A stretch of 64,000 nucleotides of DNA from contig CP136068.1 of NCBI GenBank assembly GCA_032622095.1, forward strand, positions 49,098,443 through 49,162,442, given 5' to 3'. The position numbers and the translations under genes are program-made. The notes under the pieces were generated by a model. The model saw only the letters and a program-made list of their open reading frames with translations. It was not told the origin of the DNA and ran no database searches. Below are positions 24,720 to 36,239 of this stretch, piece by piece (position 1 is the first letter of the stretch; every line of letters starts with the position of its first letter). This DNA is from Siphonodentalium dalli (lineage: Eukaryota > Mollusca > Scaphopoda > Gadilida > Siphonodentaliidae).

Positions 24720-24895
24720 ATGTCTGGTCAACAGGAGATTAGCTTGGCACCAGCCACCGTGACCTACTCGGATGAGTTCATGGACATACATGTACACGTG
24801 GATGATTTACAAAATTCTTTCTTTTCTGTGAATGGAAACATAGTTTGTTCCTCCACAGATCATCCAATTGTCTACAACTTTTCGGATACATCTAG
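24720..24895 (+). CDS. Duplicated start-codon exon, copy 2
   Basis: This exon has 58 codons plus two bases, beginning MSGQQEISLAPATVTYSDEF and ending NFSDTS, with a GTAAGT donor at 24896 (phase 2). Compared with the others it has a two-codon insertion (an extra V-H after the DIH motif) and lacks four codons of the acidic DDxDD patch. Both changes keep the frame, which argues for coding constraint. The start and leader match the other copies; a possible acceptor AG lies at 24617-24618. No family is recognised. Confidence 0.6.
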
Positions 24896-25189
24896 GTAAG
24901 TTAGGGATGGAAAAAACTGCTTTTTGATTGGGTGTTTTTTAACTTGAAAAAATATTTGTGGGGGGTCAGCGGGGACTATTGAAATCACTTGTGTGCATTT
25001 GTCCATCCCAGATTATTTCTGAAGGAGATTTTCAGTGATAGTTAATGAAATAAAAATAATATTGGTTTGGGATGCCAGTCAGGTTTGATTATGGGTGCGG
25101 TCTGGACTTTTTTTGTCGGATGAACTTTGTGTACTTATAATTTGCTGATTATTTTGGTTTTCAGATTATAGATTGATTTCTTGTGCGTC

Positions 25190-26640
25190 GAAGCTAATAT
25201 ATCAGCCATAGGTTATCAGATCTCGATGTAACTTGGTAAGGATGTTCAACATAATGACAGCTTTAATGTTTAGATTTGTTGATGCTCATTTAATACAATG
25301 AAGGAAATAATGGAGTAGTTTTAAAGTTCAAAAGTCAGAGCCCAGGGATGGGTGGAAATTGGAGGGGCACCAAAATTGATGAAGGTATGGGGGGGGACCA
25401 GAATTGATGAACATGTTTTTAAGTTTCATAAGTCAAGAGTCAGCAGGGATTTGGAGAAATGGGAGGGGCACCAACTTTGATGAAAACTTTTTGTCCATGA
25501 TTTCCACCAAACTTTTGTGTAGGCTTCTCCATGATACGAGGACTCAGTGTTAAATGAAGTTACCAAAGTGACAGCATCGTAATCATAATTTCATAAGTCA
25601 GAGACAGCATGATTGGAAAGATTGTGATGGACACCAATATTGATGAAAATATTTTGTCTACGATTTCCACTTTTTCTTAAACTTATATTGTCTGAATGCT
25701 AAAGTGACGACATTGGAGTCAGATGTACCAAAATTGATGATTTGTATTTATGATTTCCAGCAAAAGGCATCATTAGGGGAATATATAATATCGTGGTCTT
25801 AAGTTGCCATAATGACATTCTGTGGTTAGATCGGACCACCAAAATTAATGAAAATTGTTTTGTCGCTGATTTTCATGAAACTTGTACAGATATTTACCGT
25901 GTATTATAGTTAGGGCTGTAAAAATACACTTGGTCATGATACGATACAAATTGAAATACATGATCGATGATATGATACATAACACAATACACTAAATTAG
26001 TGTTTTCAAATAATTTACCGCCTGGTTTATCAGAACCGACATGTTAATAACTGGAGATAGAGCTCATTTTTAACTAAAGTCCAGTTTAATAGTTAGCTAC
26101 CGGTACATGTAGATGAGTGAAATATACGTAATAGACATGTAAACTTGATATAAAATTGCATGTTTAATATTTTGCTCTTTTACACATGCCTGCCTAAAGA
26201 AATTAATTGATTCTTTGTATCATGATACACATGTTGTGATACGACACATGTATTATTTGAAAGTGTATCACGATACATTAAATTCACAATGAAACATTAC
26301 AGCCCTAGTATTAGTGCCCTCTCAGTCAGGGTTGGGGTTCTTGGGGGAACAAAAAACTTGCTAAAATAAAAATAATAGAATATATATAAAAATAATAGTT
26401 TGTCACCAATTTCCATCACAATTGAATACAGTATATAGAAAGCTGCGTGATCCAGAATTCAATGATGTGGTTCAAGGTTGCCAAAGTTGTACTGTTGTAG
26501 ATATTGATACTTTATAATAGGGATATGATAGGGATATGTCTTGGGGTGCCCTGGCGATTCAAAATTGACAAAACTTAAAAGTCAATCATTGTTTTCCTCT
26601 AAAAAATTTGTTATGTAGACATCTCCATGCATGATACAAA
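25190..26640 (-). repeat. Degenerate ~140 bp repeat array downstream of exon 2 (minus polarity)
   Basis: Units here read as the reverse complement of the upstream array: TTTCCACCAAACTTTTGTGT, CTCCATGATACGAGGA, GGGGCACCAAAATTGATGAA. Thus each complete segment has the exon between oppositely oriented arrays. The array is followed by a stretch shared with segments 3 and 4 (26640-27040). Confidence 0.65.
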
Positions 26641-27047
26641 TAGGAATCTAATGTTGTGGTTTAGACTCACGAAAGTGATGCCGTCCAACTCAGGATGTGG
26701 CGGGGTTCAGGTGGGTTCCAAAAAGTTAGGCATTCATGAAAATATAAGTGACTATCATTCTCCCCTAAACTCGCCCACCCTGCCAGATATTTTTTTCAAT
26801 ACTTTTCCTTTTTTTGTGTGGATAAATTTACAAGTGATTTTAATGCAATATCATGCAGCATATACCATACCATGAGTTCATACTGCACCACGAGTTCATA
26901 CTACTACAATCAGTATTTAAATGGCCAGTTCAATTCTCAAGCATGTAACATTGTTTGGCCGAGATTATCCTGTCTACTGATCTTTAGTTTATAGCAATAA
27001 TTCATATCTTCAAAATTTGAAGTTACACTGTTGTTGTATGGTTTTAA

Positions 27048-27267
27048 CCCTTTGAGTGCCAGGTCCGATTTTTTTATTGACCCATATACCCTGTGCCAAT
27101 GCATTCTCTTATATATGCGAGTCGACCATAGGTCGCCTCGCATATATAAGAGAATGCATTGGCCTAACCCAAAAAACAAAACAAAAAATTCATTTTTTTA
27201 TTATTTTTAGGGCACTCTACAGACCATAAATTAGGGCCGATGAGATCGGCCCCTGGCACTGAAAGGG
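27048..27267. mobile_element. piggyBac-type TTAA MITE, copy 2
   Basis: Bounded by TTAA at 27044-27047 and 27268-27271; TIR CCCTTTGAGTGCCAGG/CCCTTTCAGTGCCAGG. It has the same central hairpin as copy 1, in the other orientation. The fifth segment keeps the empty TTAA at 35605-35608. Confidence 0.8.
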
Positions 27268-27362
27268 TTAAAGACCACAAATAAGAGAGTCAATAATTCC
27301 AAGGACAACAGTACTCAATGTGATATCAATGAGATAATGCTATAGTACTACACTGCTACCTA

Positions 27363-27479
27363 CAGTAATGCCCTAAGTAATCGACCCCTTAACCACAGCA
27401 GAATTATGGGTAACTAAATCCTGAAAAGTTACCCATAATTATGCTGTGGTTAAGGGGTCGATTACTTAGGGCATTACTG
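27363..27479. mobile_element. TA-flanked hairpin MITE, copy 3 (internally deleted)
   Basis: 117 bp, TA on both sides (27361-27362, 27480-27481). It keeps the outer arms to AATTATGGGTAACT and the AAATCCTGAAAAGTTACCC return arm. The GTCGGAAATATGG centre is lost. Confidence 0.8.
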
Positions 27480-28057
27480 TATACCACTGTACTTCTCCAA
27501 GCACATGATGGGACACAAATCATTACTCATTGAATGCAATGTCTGTAGTTATAATGTCTGTAGTTATAATTAGTGGGCTATCTGACATAAGCAAAACATG
27601 AACCAGGGGATCTCCCAGGTAGACATACTGTAATCATTAATTCACCACTTTGCCTGTTAATAAGTCAGGTTGGTCTCCATCTCATTGCCCATTTATAATA
27701 AGTCAGGTGTTCACAACAGTTTTATTCTCATTTATACTCAGTTTACTGTGTGGAGCAGAGTGACATCTTCACATGTTCAAGATCAAGCTCTAATTTAATT
27801 AAACTTTTGGTTAATTACTTTCTTTGTGTTTCTATGTTCAGAATTTCTGCATCAGTAGGATTATAAGCTCAGCACAGATTAAACATAAATTTGACTTGGA
27901 TGCAGTTACTTTTTATTGAGTTTATGTTGTGAGGGATTATTATTACAAATGTGTGGATCTGAACAGTAGGTTATAAGCTCACTGGGCACAGGCTGAACTT
28001 ACATTAGGAGACATTGACTTTCTAAGGAGTTTATGTTGTGAGGGATTTTTATTCCAA

Positions 28058-28239
28058 ATGTCTGGTCAGCAGAATATTAGCTTGGCATCAGCCACCGTGA
28101 CCTACTCGGATGAGTTGATGGACATGCACGCGGATCATTTACAAAATTCTTTCTTTTCTGTGAATGGAAACAGAGTTTGTTCCTCCACAGATGACCAGGA
28201 CGATCATCCACTCGTCTACAACTTTTCAGATACATCTAG
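28058..28239 (+). CDS. Duplicated start-codon exon, copy 3
   Basis: 60 codons plus two bases, starting MSGQQNISLASATVTYSDEL and ending NFSDTS. The GTAAGT donor is at 28240, phase 2 as in the other copies. Differences from copy 1 include D-to-G at residue 3, P-to-S at 11, D-to-H at 27, C-to-S at 31 and I-to-R at 39; all are missense, none is a stop. Leader duplication is visible upstream (two TATAAGCTCA...GGCACAG blocks, 27864-27990). The neighbouring intron resembles the other segments for about 500 bases. Function unknown. Confidence 0.6.
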
Positions 28240-28739
28240 GTAAGTTAGGGATGATTTTTGATAGTGTGTTTTTTACCTTGAAAAAATATTTGCGGGCGTT
28301 AGGGGAGGGGACTATTGAAATCACTTGTGTCAATCTTAGTGTGCATTTGTTCGTCCCAGATGATTTCTGAATGAGATTTTCAGTGATAGTTAATGAAATA
28401 AAAATAATATTGGTTTGGGATGCTGGTCAGGTTTGAATATGGGTGCGGTCTGGACTTTTTTGTCGGATGGATTTTATCCCTAACTTTTTGGAGCCCACCT
28501 GAATAATCTGCTGAATTTTTTGTTTGTTTGAATATGGGTGCGGTCAGTACTTTTTTGTCTATGGATTATTCTTTTTGTCTATTGATTTCTTTTTTTTTTT
28601 TAAATATGGGTGTGGTCTGTACTTTTTTGTCGGATGGACAACTTTTTGGAGCCCACCTGAACCCCACCTGAATAATCTGCTGGATTATCTAATGGAGCCC
28701 CATTATTTTGGTTTCCAGATTATAGATTGATTTCTTGTG

Positions 28740-30310
28740 TGTCCAAGCTAATATTTCAGCCATAGGTTATCAGATCTCAATGGAATTTGGTAAGGATGTT
28801 CAACAAAATGACAGCTTTAATGTTTAGATTTGTAGACTCTCATTTAATACAATGAAGGAAATAATGGAGTGGTTTTAAAGTTCAAAAGTCAGAGAGCCCA
28901 GGGATGGGTGGAAATTGGAGCGGAACCAAAATTTATTAAGGTAGTCATTGGACGGGACCAGAATTGATGAACATCTTTTTAAGTTTCATAAGTCAAGAGT
29001 CATCAGGGATTTGGAGAAGTGGGAGGGGAACCAAAATTTATGAAAACTTTTTGTCCATGATTTCCACCAAACTTTTGTGTAGCCTTCTCCATGAAGTTAC
29101 CAAAGTGACAGCATCAGAATCAGGGAGGCGCCAAAATTCATGTCAGAACATGCTTCATAATTTCAAGTCAGAGTTAACATGAATGGGAAGAATTGGGACT
29201 GGCACCAATATTGATGTAAATGTTTTGTCCACAATTTCTACCTTTTCTTAAACTTATATTGTCTGATTGCTAAAGTGACGACATTGGAGTCAGGGGCACC
29301 AAAATTGATCATTTTGTTTGATTTCCAACAATAGGCATTTCCGCGATTCGGTCAATATATAATATCATGATCTTAAGTTGTAGTGATGACATATCTGTTT
29401 CAGGGATGGTAGATCAGGACAGGGGGATTCAGTGGTTAGATCGGTTCATCAAAATAAATGAAAATTGTTTTGTTGCTGATTTCCTTCTAACTCTATATAT
29501 ACTGTAACCACTGGCGATTCCCCATGTTGAACTGTCTAGGGGTCAGTAAGAATCCCCAGGGTCGGTGTTTCTCTGAGTTCTAAAGGACTAAAGGACCTCT
29601 GGAGTTTTCAGAGAAAGAACATGACCATTTAAAAGAAATACATGTACATGTACTTTATATCAGAATTAAAGCCAAGATACATGAACAATGTACACGCCAA
29701 GAGAAATTCCACAGCTAACAGTGATTTGGTTTTTGGGATTCACACCCTCAGCTTTAACTGTCAAGCTTGGAGCCAAAATGAGCTAAAAGTAGACTCCAGG
29801 ATGAATATAACAGACCTGGAGTCATGCTTCAGTTTAATGCACCAACAGTGGTGTTGTAAATGTCTGATGAAGATATATCTTGTCACATATGACAAGATTG
29901 AGTATTCTCTCCTGTGCAGTGTCACACTGTTTGGTAGCATGAAAAATGAGAGAAGGAACACGCAGTCTGAGTCACTTCAGATGAGATAAATCCATCCCTG
30001 TCACAATACTAAGAATCTAATGGTTAATAATAATTTATATTTGATCAAACATTCTTGTCACTAATTTCCATGAAACTTGTGTACACATACATGTATATAT
30101 ACCGTCTATTAGTGCCCTCTCAGTCAGATTTGGGGTTCTTGGCTTCCTAAAATAAAAACAACTGTTTGTTACCAATTTCCATAAAAATTTAATTTCGTCT
30201 ACAGATATATTGTAGCTGCGTGATCAGGAATTTAATGGTGTGGTTCAAGGTTGTCACAGTTGTACCGTCGTAGTTATTGATAGTTAGGGATAGGTCATGG
30301 GGAGGCCCCT
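28740..30310 (-). repeat. Degenerate ~140 bp repeat array downstream of exon 3 (minus polarity)
   Basis: Collinear with 25190-26530. A 115-codon open frame at 29642-29989 has no match in the paralogous region of segment 2, no domain that I recognise, and an overlapping opposite-strand frame; I treat it as chance. Confidence 0.6.
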
Positions 30311-30819
30311 AAGACATCAAAATTGACAAAACTAGTAAGTCGTAATTGTTTTCCTCTAAAAAGTTTTGATTATGTAGACATCTCCATGCATGACACAAGT
30401 AGGAATCTAATTTGTGGTTTAGACTTTTGAAAGTGGAGCCGTCCAACTCAGGATATGGTGGGGATCTCAGGTTGGCTCCAAAAAGATTAAAGAAAATTTA
30501 AGTGATTATCATTCTCAGTGAGAATTTTTCACCTAAACTCACCCACTCTGCCAGATATTTAAAAAACAATTTTTTTAATACTTTTCGTTTTTTTTTATGG
30601 TTAAATTTACAAGTTATTTTTTTAACGCAGTATCATGCAGCATATACCATACCATGAGTTCATACTACTGCAATCAGTATGTAAATGCCCAGTTCAATTC
30701 TCAAGTACATGTAAACATGTGGCCAAGATTATCATGTCTACTGATCAATAGTTAGCAAAAATTCATATCTTCAAAATTTGAAGTTACACTGTTGTAACAG
30801 TGTTGTTGTATGGATTTAA

Positions 30820-31201
30820 CCCTTTCAGTGCCAGGTCCGATTTTTGTATCAACCCATATACCCTGTGCCAATGCATTCTCTTATATATGCGAGTCGACCA
30901 TAAAGGTCGCCTCACATATATAAAAGAATGCATTGGCCTAACAAATTTTCATCATTTGTTATTATTTTTTACAATTTTTTACAATTTTAATAATTTTTTC
31001 TTATATTCTTTAACAGACTTATTTTGTAGGTTTTTCATGGGCTTCAAATTTATTACTATGAATACTTGGTGATAGTTTTGAGTTATAACATGCCCCTAAG
31101 GTTTTATCCAGTTTTTAAATTCGCTATAGCATGCTTAAGCATACCACAAAATATGTTGTTTTTTTTTTTTTTTTAGGGCCGATTTTACAGACCGTAAAGG
31201 G
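30820..31201. mobile_element. piggyBac-type TTAA MITE, copy 3
   Basis: TTAA at 30816-30819 and 31202-31205. It occupies the same paralogous site as copy 2, so it was probably inherited by duplication. It is longer because of extra T-rich sequence on the right; the central hairpin has a few mismatches. Confidence 0.75.
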
Positions 31202-31801
31202 TTAAAGACCACAAATAAGAGAGTCAATAATTCCAATCACAACAGTACTCAATGTGAAATCAATGGGATAATGCTGTAGTACTACACTACTGCCTATACT
31301 ACTTCTCCGAGCACATGGTGGGACACAAATCATTACTCTGACATTGAATGCAAACGTCTGAGCAAAACAAGAACCAGGGGATCTCCCAGGTGGGACTCAA
31401 TCATTTATTCACCACTCTGTTTAATAATAAGTCAGGTGGGCAAGTATAATGCTGTGTAAACACCAGATTTATTCTCATTTATACTCAGTTTACCTTGCGG
31501 AGGCAGAGTGACATATTCACATATTCAGCCATCAAGCTCTAATTTAATTAAATTTTGGTCAACGACTTTGTTTTTCTATGTTCAGAATTTCTGCATCAGT
31601 AAGATTATAAGCGGAGTGCAGACTAAACTTAAATTTGTCTTGGATGCAGTTACTTTCTATTGAATTTATGTTGTGATGGATTTTTATTACAAATGTGTTG
31701 ATCTGAACAGTAGGATATAAGCTCACTGGGCACAGACTAAATTTGCATTAGGAGACAGTGACTTTCTAAGGAGTTTATGTTGTGAGAGATTTTTATTCCA
31801 A

Positions 31802-31983
31802 ATGTCTGGTCAGCAGGATATTAACTTGGCATCAGCCGCCGTGACCTACTCGGATGAATTGATGGATATACACGTGGACGATTTAAAAAATTGTTTCTTT
31901 TCTGTGAATGGAAACATAGTTTGTTCCTCCACAGATGACCAGGACGATCATCCACTCGTCTATAACTTTTCAGATACATCTAG
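31802..31983 (+). CDS. Duplicated start-codon exon, copy 4
   Basis: 60 codons plus two bases, starting MSGQQDINLASAAVTYSDEL and ending NFSDTS, with a GTAAGT donor at 31984 in phase 2. The middle reads DIHVDDLKNCFFSVNG. The leader (GACAGTGACTTTCTAAGGAG just upstream) is nearly the same as in copy 3. A possible acceptor CAG ends at about 31599. The following intron is unusual: it carries the 51-unit minisatellite. No recognisable coding exon lies downstream on this strand within the window, so any shared 3' part of the gene is beyond the window or not recognisable by eye. Confidence 0.6.
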
Positions 31984-32321
31984 GTAAGTTAGGGATGGAA
32001 ACACATGCTTTTTGATAGGGTGTTTTTTAACCCCCCCCCCATTTGGATCCCAGAATGCAACAGAATTCAAACTTTTACAATGGAAGGGGAAGAACTCTAT
32101 CTTTAATATATAGAGTTATTCCCACTTCATTGAAAATAATACTGTTTTTTACTGCAATCTAGATTACAAAACGCATTGGCAACTCAACAAAAACAACATG
32201 TCCTCAGTTTATTACACCGGATAAATTGATAATACAATGTTTTGGTATATAATATGGCATATATTTGATATAATGTAATCTGGGGGTTCGATTTAAATGA
32301 CATAAAAATAATATTGGTTTG

Positions 32322-34055
32322 GGATGCCGGTCAGGTTTGAATATGGGTGCGGTCTGGATGCCGGTCAGGTTTGAATATGGGTGCGGTCTGGATGCCGGTC
32401 AGGTTTGAATATGGGTGCGGTCTGGATGCCGGTCAGGTTTGAATATGGGTGCGGTTTGGATGCCGGTCAGGTTTGAATATGGGTGCGGTCTGGATGCCGG
32501 TCAGGTTTGAATATGGGTGCGGTTTGGATGCCGGTCAGGTTTGAATATGGGTGCGGTTTGGATGCCGGTCAGGTTTGAATATGGGTGCGGTCTGGATGCC
32601 GGTCAGGTTTGAATATGGGTGCGGTCTGGATGCCGGTCAGGTTTGAATATGGGTGCGGTTTGGATGCCGGTCAGGTTTGAATATGGGTGCGGTTTGGATG
32701 CCGGTCAGGTTTGAATATGGGTGCGGTCTGGATGCCGGTCAGGTTTGAATATGGGTGCGGTTTGGATGCCGGTCAGGTTTGAATATGGGTGCGGTCTGGA
32801 TGCCGGTCAGGTTTGAATATGGGTGCGGTTTGGATGCCGGTCAGGTTTGAATATGGGTGCGGTTTGGATGCCGGTCAGGTTTGAATATGGGTGCGGTCTG
32901 GATGCCGGTCAGGTTTGAATATGGGTGCGGTCTGGATGCCGGTCAGGTTTGAATATGGGTGCGGTCTGGATGCCGGTCAGGTTTGAATATGGGTGCGGTC
33001 TGGATGCCGGTCAGGTTTGAATATGGGTGCGGTCTGGATGCCGGTCAGGTTTGAATATGGGTGCGGTTTGGATGCCGGTCAGGTTTGAATATGGGTGCGG
33101 TCTGGATGCCGGTCAGGTTTGAATATGGGTGCGGTTTGGATGCCGGTCAGGTTTGAATATGGGTGCGGTTTGGATGCCGGTCAGGTTTGAATATGGGTGC
33201 GGTTTGGATGCCGGTCAGGTTTGAATATGGGTGCGGTCTGGATGCCGGTCAGGTTTGATTATGGGTGCGGTTTGGATGCCGGTCAGGTTTGAATATGGGT
33301 GCGGTCTGGATGCCGGTCAGGTTTGAATATGGGTGCGGTCTGGATGCCGGTCAGGTTTGAATATGGGTGCGGTCTGGATGCCGGTCAGGTTTGAATATGG
33401 GTGCGGTTTGGATGCCGGTCAGGTTTGAATATGGGTGCGGTCTGGATGCCGGTCAGGTTTGAATATGGGTGCGGTTTGGATGCCGGTCAGGTTTGAATAT
33501 GGGTGCGGTCTGGATGCCGGTCAGGTTTGAATATGGGTGCGGTTTGGATGCCGGTCAGGTTTGAATATGGGTGCGGTTTGGATGCCGGTCAGGTTTGAAT
33601 ATGGGTGCGGTTTGGATGCCGGTCAGGTTTGAATATGGGTGCGGTTTGGATGCCGGTCAGGTTTGAATATGGGTGCGGTCTGGATGCCGGTCAGGTTTGA
33701 ATATGGGTGCGGTTTGGATGCCGGTCAGGTTTGAATATGGGTGCGGTTTGGATGCCGGTCAGGTTTGAATATGGGTGCGGTTTGGATGCCGGTCAGGTTT
33801 GAATATGGGTGCGGTCTGGATGCCGGTCAGGTTTGAATATGGGTGCGGTTTGGATGCCGGTCAGGTTTGAATATGGGTGCGGTTTGGATGCCGGTCAGGT
33901 TTGAATATGGGTGCGGTTTGGATGCCGGTCAGGTTTGAATATGGGTGCGGTTTGGATGCCGGTCAGGTTTGATTATGGGTGCGGTCTGGATGCCGGTCAG
34001 GTTTGATTATGGGTGCGGTCTGGATGCCGGTCAGGTTTGAATATGGGTGCGGTTT
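32322..34055. repeat. Minisatellite, 51 copies of a 34 bp unit
   Basis: The unit starts GGATGCCGGTCAGGTTTGAA and ends TATGGGTGCGGTYT. Length is exactly 51 x 34 = 1734 bases with no indels. Variation is confined almost wholly to one C/T site near the unit end and to three units with GATT for GAAT. The period is not a multiple of three and no long frame spans it. The single-copy ancestor is visible at the same place in segments 1 (about 17890), 2 (about 25067) and 3 (about 28407). Confidence 0.97.
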
Positions 34056-34379
34056 GGACATTTTTGTTGGATGAACTTAGTGTACTTATAATTTGCTGAT
34101 AATTTTTGGTTAGATTGATTTCTGTTGCGTCCAAATAATATATCAGCCATAGGTTATCAGATCAGGGCTTGGGGAGTCACCAGGGCACCAAAATTGACAA
34201 AACATAACAAGTCATTGTTTTCCTCTAAAAAGTACATGTACATACGTAGACATATGATACAGAGAGAGAGATAAGAAGGAATCAATGTTGTGGTTTAAAC
34301 TTGTGTGGGGCTGTCCGAGTCAGGTATGGAGCAGGGGTAAGGTTGTCACCAAAAAGGTAGGGATTCGGGAAATGGTATT

Positions 34380-34640
34380 TTTATATGCCTGTACAAAAAA
34401 AACTGGACTTATTATGTTATTGAATTCAATCTATTCACTTTTACGTTCCAGATGATAACTTTAGATAATCTCAACTGAATGGAATAAAACAATTTATGTG
34501 AGTTTACTAGCACAAAATACAGGTCAAGTTAAATTTTTGGGTTTCATCCGATAATTTTCACCAGAGTTTTGGCCTTTTGTTGGAATCACCACGGGCATAT
34601 TTTGCCATGCCCAGCGCTGCTCTTGTTTTTAATAACTAAT
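34380..34640 (+). repeat. Dispersed repeat ending GCTCTTGTT
   Basis: Shares with 40340-40735 the blocks TTATTATGTTATTGAATT-like, GATGATAACTTTAG, GTGAGTTTACTAGCACAA, ATACAGGTCAAGTT, TTTTCACCAGAGTT and a GCTCTTGTT end. Non-coding dispersed element. Confidence 0.6.
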
Positions 34641-34642
34641 TT

Positions 34643-35045
34643 TTAGCTGAACTTGAAGTCAAGTTTGAGCTAATCGCCATGAGTTGGCGACATGGTGTCC
34701 ATCGTCTGTCCATGAATGTGTGCGTCTGTCCATCAGTTTCCTTTGGCACACCCTACAGGCCACATTTCTCATCCGATTGTCACCAAACTTCATTATGGAT
34801 CCCTGCAGTGACCTCTATTGGAGTATAGAGTCAGAGGTCAGAGCCAGAGAGTCTGAGCCAGGTATGGGGGAATTGAGGGACACAAAATTTATGAATGTGG
34901 ACATTGGGGGAAGTGCACCATTTATAGCTCAATGGGGAGTCCATTTAGTAAAGAAAGTGTTAAACAAACACTTTATTTCTTTATTTTGTCACTCTATACA
35001 GGGCCTGGCAAAATTATTGACTATAGTTATATTTGAATTATAATA
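34643..35045 (+). repeat. Stem-loop/CCGTC-class repeat
   Basis: It begins with an imperfect hairpin (AGCTGAACTTGAAGTCAAGTTTGAGCT area), then GTCCATCGTCTGTCC and CACCAAACTTCATTATGGATC. Same class as 41975-42910. The 119-codon open frame 34684-35043 lies inside this repeat and is not supported as a gene. Confidence 0.6.
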
Positions 35046-35272
35046 TCTCCTTCTATAATCATAGGAAGCATACCAAAACACATTTGGGCAATTCTCTAAA
35101 AGAATAAATATATATACGGTACAAAGTGATCGCTATGCATATTTGTATGCATTGAAATTACAAATGAAGGATGTCGATAATTTCCAGACAACCTGTGATC
35201 ACCTGGACTGCAGATCGCGTTTTCTGCGACAGCTGGGAAAAACTATGTGTAACTACTAACATGTTTTTGTTT

Positions 35273-35460
35273 GCAAAGTGATACCCTAATTGGTCAAATG
35301 ATACCCAAAATGGTCGAGTCATTTGATGCAGGTACAGTATTTTTGAGGTCAAATGTATCATAATAAACGTTTTTGATAAAAGGTACCATTTGATTCAAAA
35401 AGATATCAGATAACTCGGCCATCTTGGGTATCAGTTGACCAATTAGGGTATCACTTTGTA
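35273..35460. repeat. Foldback repeat
   Basis: GCAAAGTGATACCCTAATTG and its inverse near 35437-35458, then TGATACCC/GGGTATCA and GGTCGAGT/ACTCGGCC pairs, give two arms of about 55 bp. Overlapping minus frames are artefacts. Confidence 0.65.
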
Positions 35461-35519
35461 TGGTATCACTTGGCTCGGGTATCACTTGACTGTAAGCCTT
35501 CAAACCCTCATTGGAGCTT

Positions 35520-35930
35520 ACCACAAAACAGCCTGTCTACTCATCTATAAGAAAACAATCATATCTTTAAAATTTGAAGTTTCAAACACTATGGGTGTGT
35601 GGCTTTAAAGACCACTTGTGATACACAAACAAAACAAACAAGAGATCCAATAATTCAGAGGACAAAAGTACTGAATATATAAATGTCAATTGGGTATTAA
35701 ATATGTGCAGGAGTATCACCTCAATATCCCACTCAATTTAACACGGACAATAATTAAACACTGTCTGGAGTCTGATGGGTAAGCATGCTGTGTACCTCAA
35801 CAGGTAGTAAGTATACTGAGTTACTGTGGGGAGTGACATAATCATTCTCATATCAAGTTCAACTTGAACTTTTAGACTTGGATGCAGTGACTTTCTTTGA
35901 AGTTTTTGTTGTGATGGATCTTAAAAATAC
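35520..35930 (+). repeat. Tandem segment 5 relic without the exon
   Basis: ATATCTTTAAAATTTGAAGT, TTTAAAGACCAC and GACTTGGATGCAGTGACTTT follow the leader landmarks of segments 3 and 4. After TTGTGATGGAT, where the other copies reach the ATG about 20 bases later, the sequence is unrelated. It retains an uninterrupted TTAA (35605-35608) where copies 2 and 3 of the TTAA MITE sit. Confidence 0.6.
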
Positions 35931-36239
35931 TCAATACGACCAGACGCTCACAAATTACTATTCTTTGGCGTCGGGGGTAAAAAATATTTGATTCGAGTCG
36001 AGGAACCCACCCATCAAAGCTCGGAATGATCAGATATCGATTTTTGAAATCTATTAATTTTCGAGATGTGTAATAATATGTGGCCCAGAAACACGTGTTC
36101 AAACGGAGGATCTCGGATAAAATTACGGATGAAGATGGATAACTCTAAAATCAAGTGATAAATACGGCCATATTTAGTTGAACAAAATGTTGATAAGTAA
36201 CAAGTTTTGGGAAATTTGATACCATAGTTGGCAGTGGTT

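Noticed and set aside
29642-29989. 115-codon open frame in segment 3
   Set aside because: No counterpart in the paralogous part of segment 2 and no recognisable domain, with an overlapping opposite-strand frame.
32322-34055. Minisatellite considered as a CRISPR array
   Set aside because: The whole 34 bp unit repeats with no unique spacers, in a eukaryotic intron.
34684-35043. 119-codon open frame
   Set aside because: It is the body of a stem-loop/CCGTC repeat; other copies of the class do not keep the frame.
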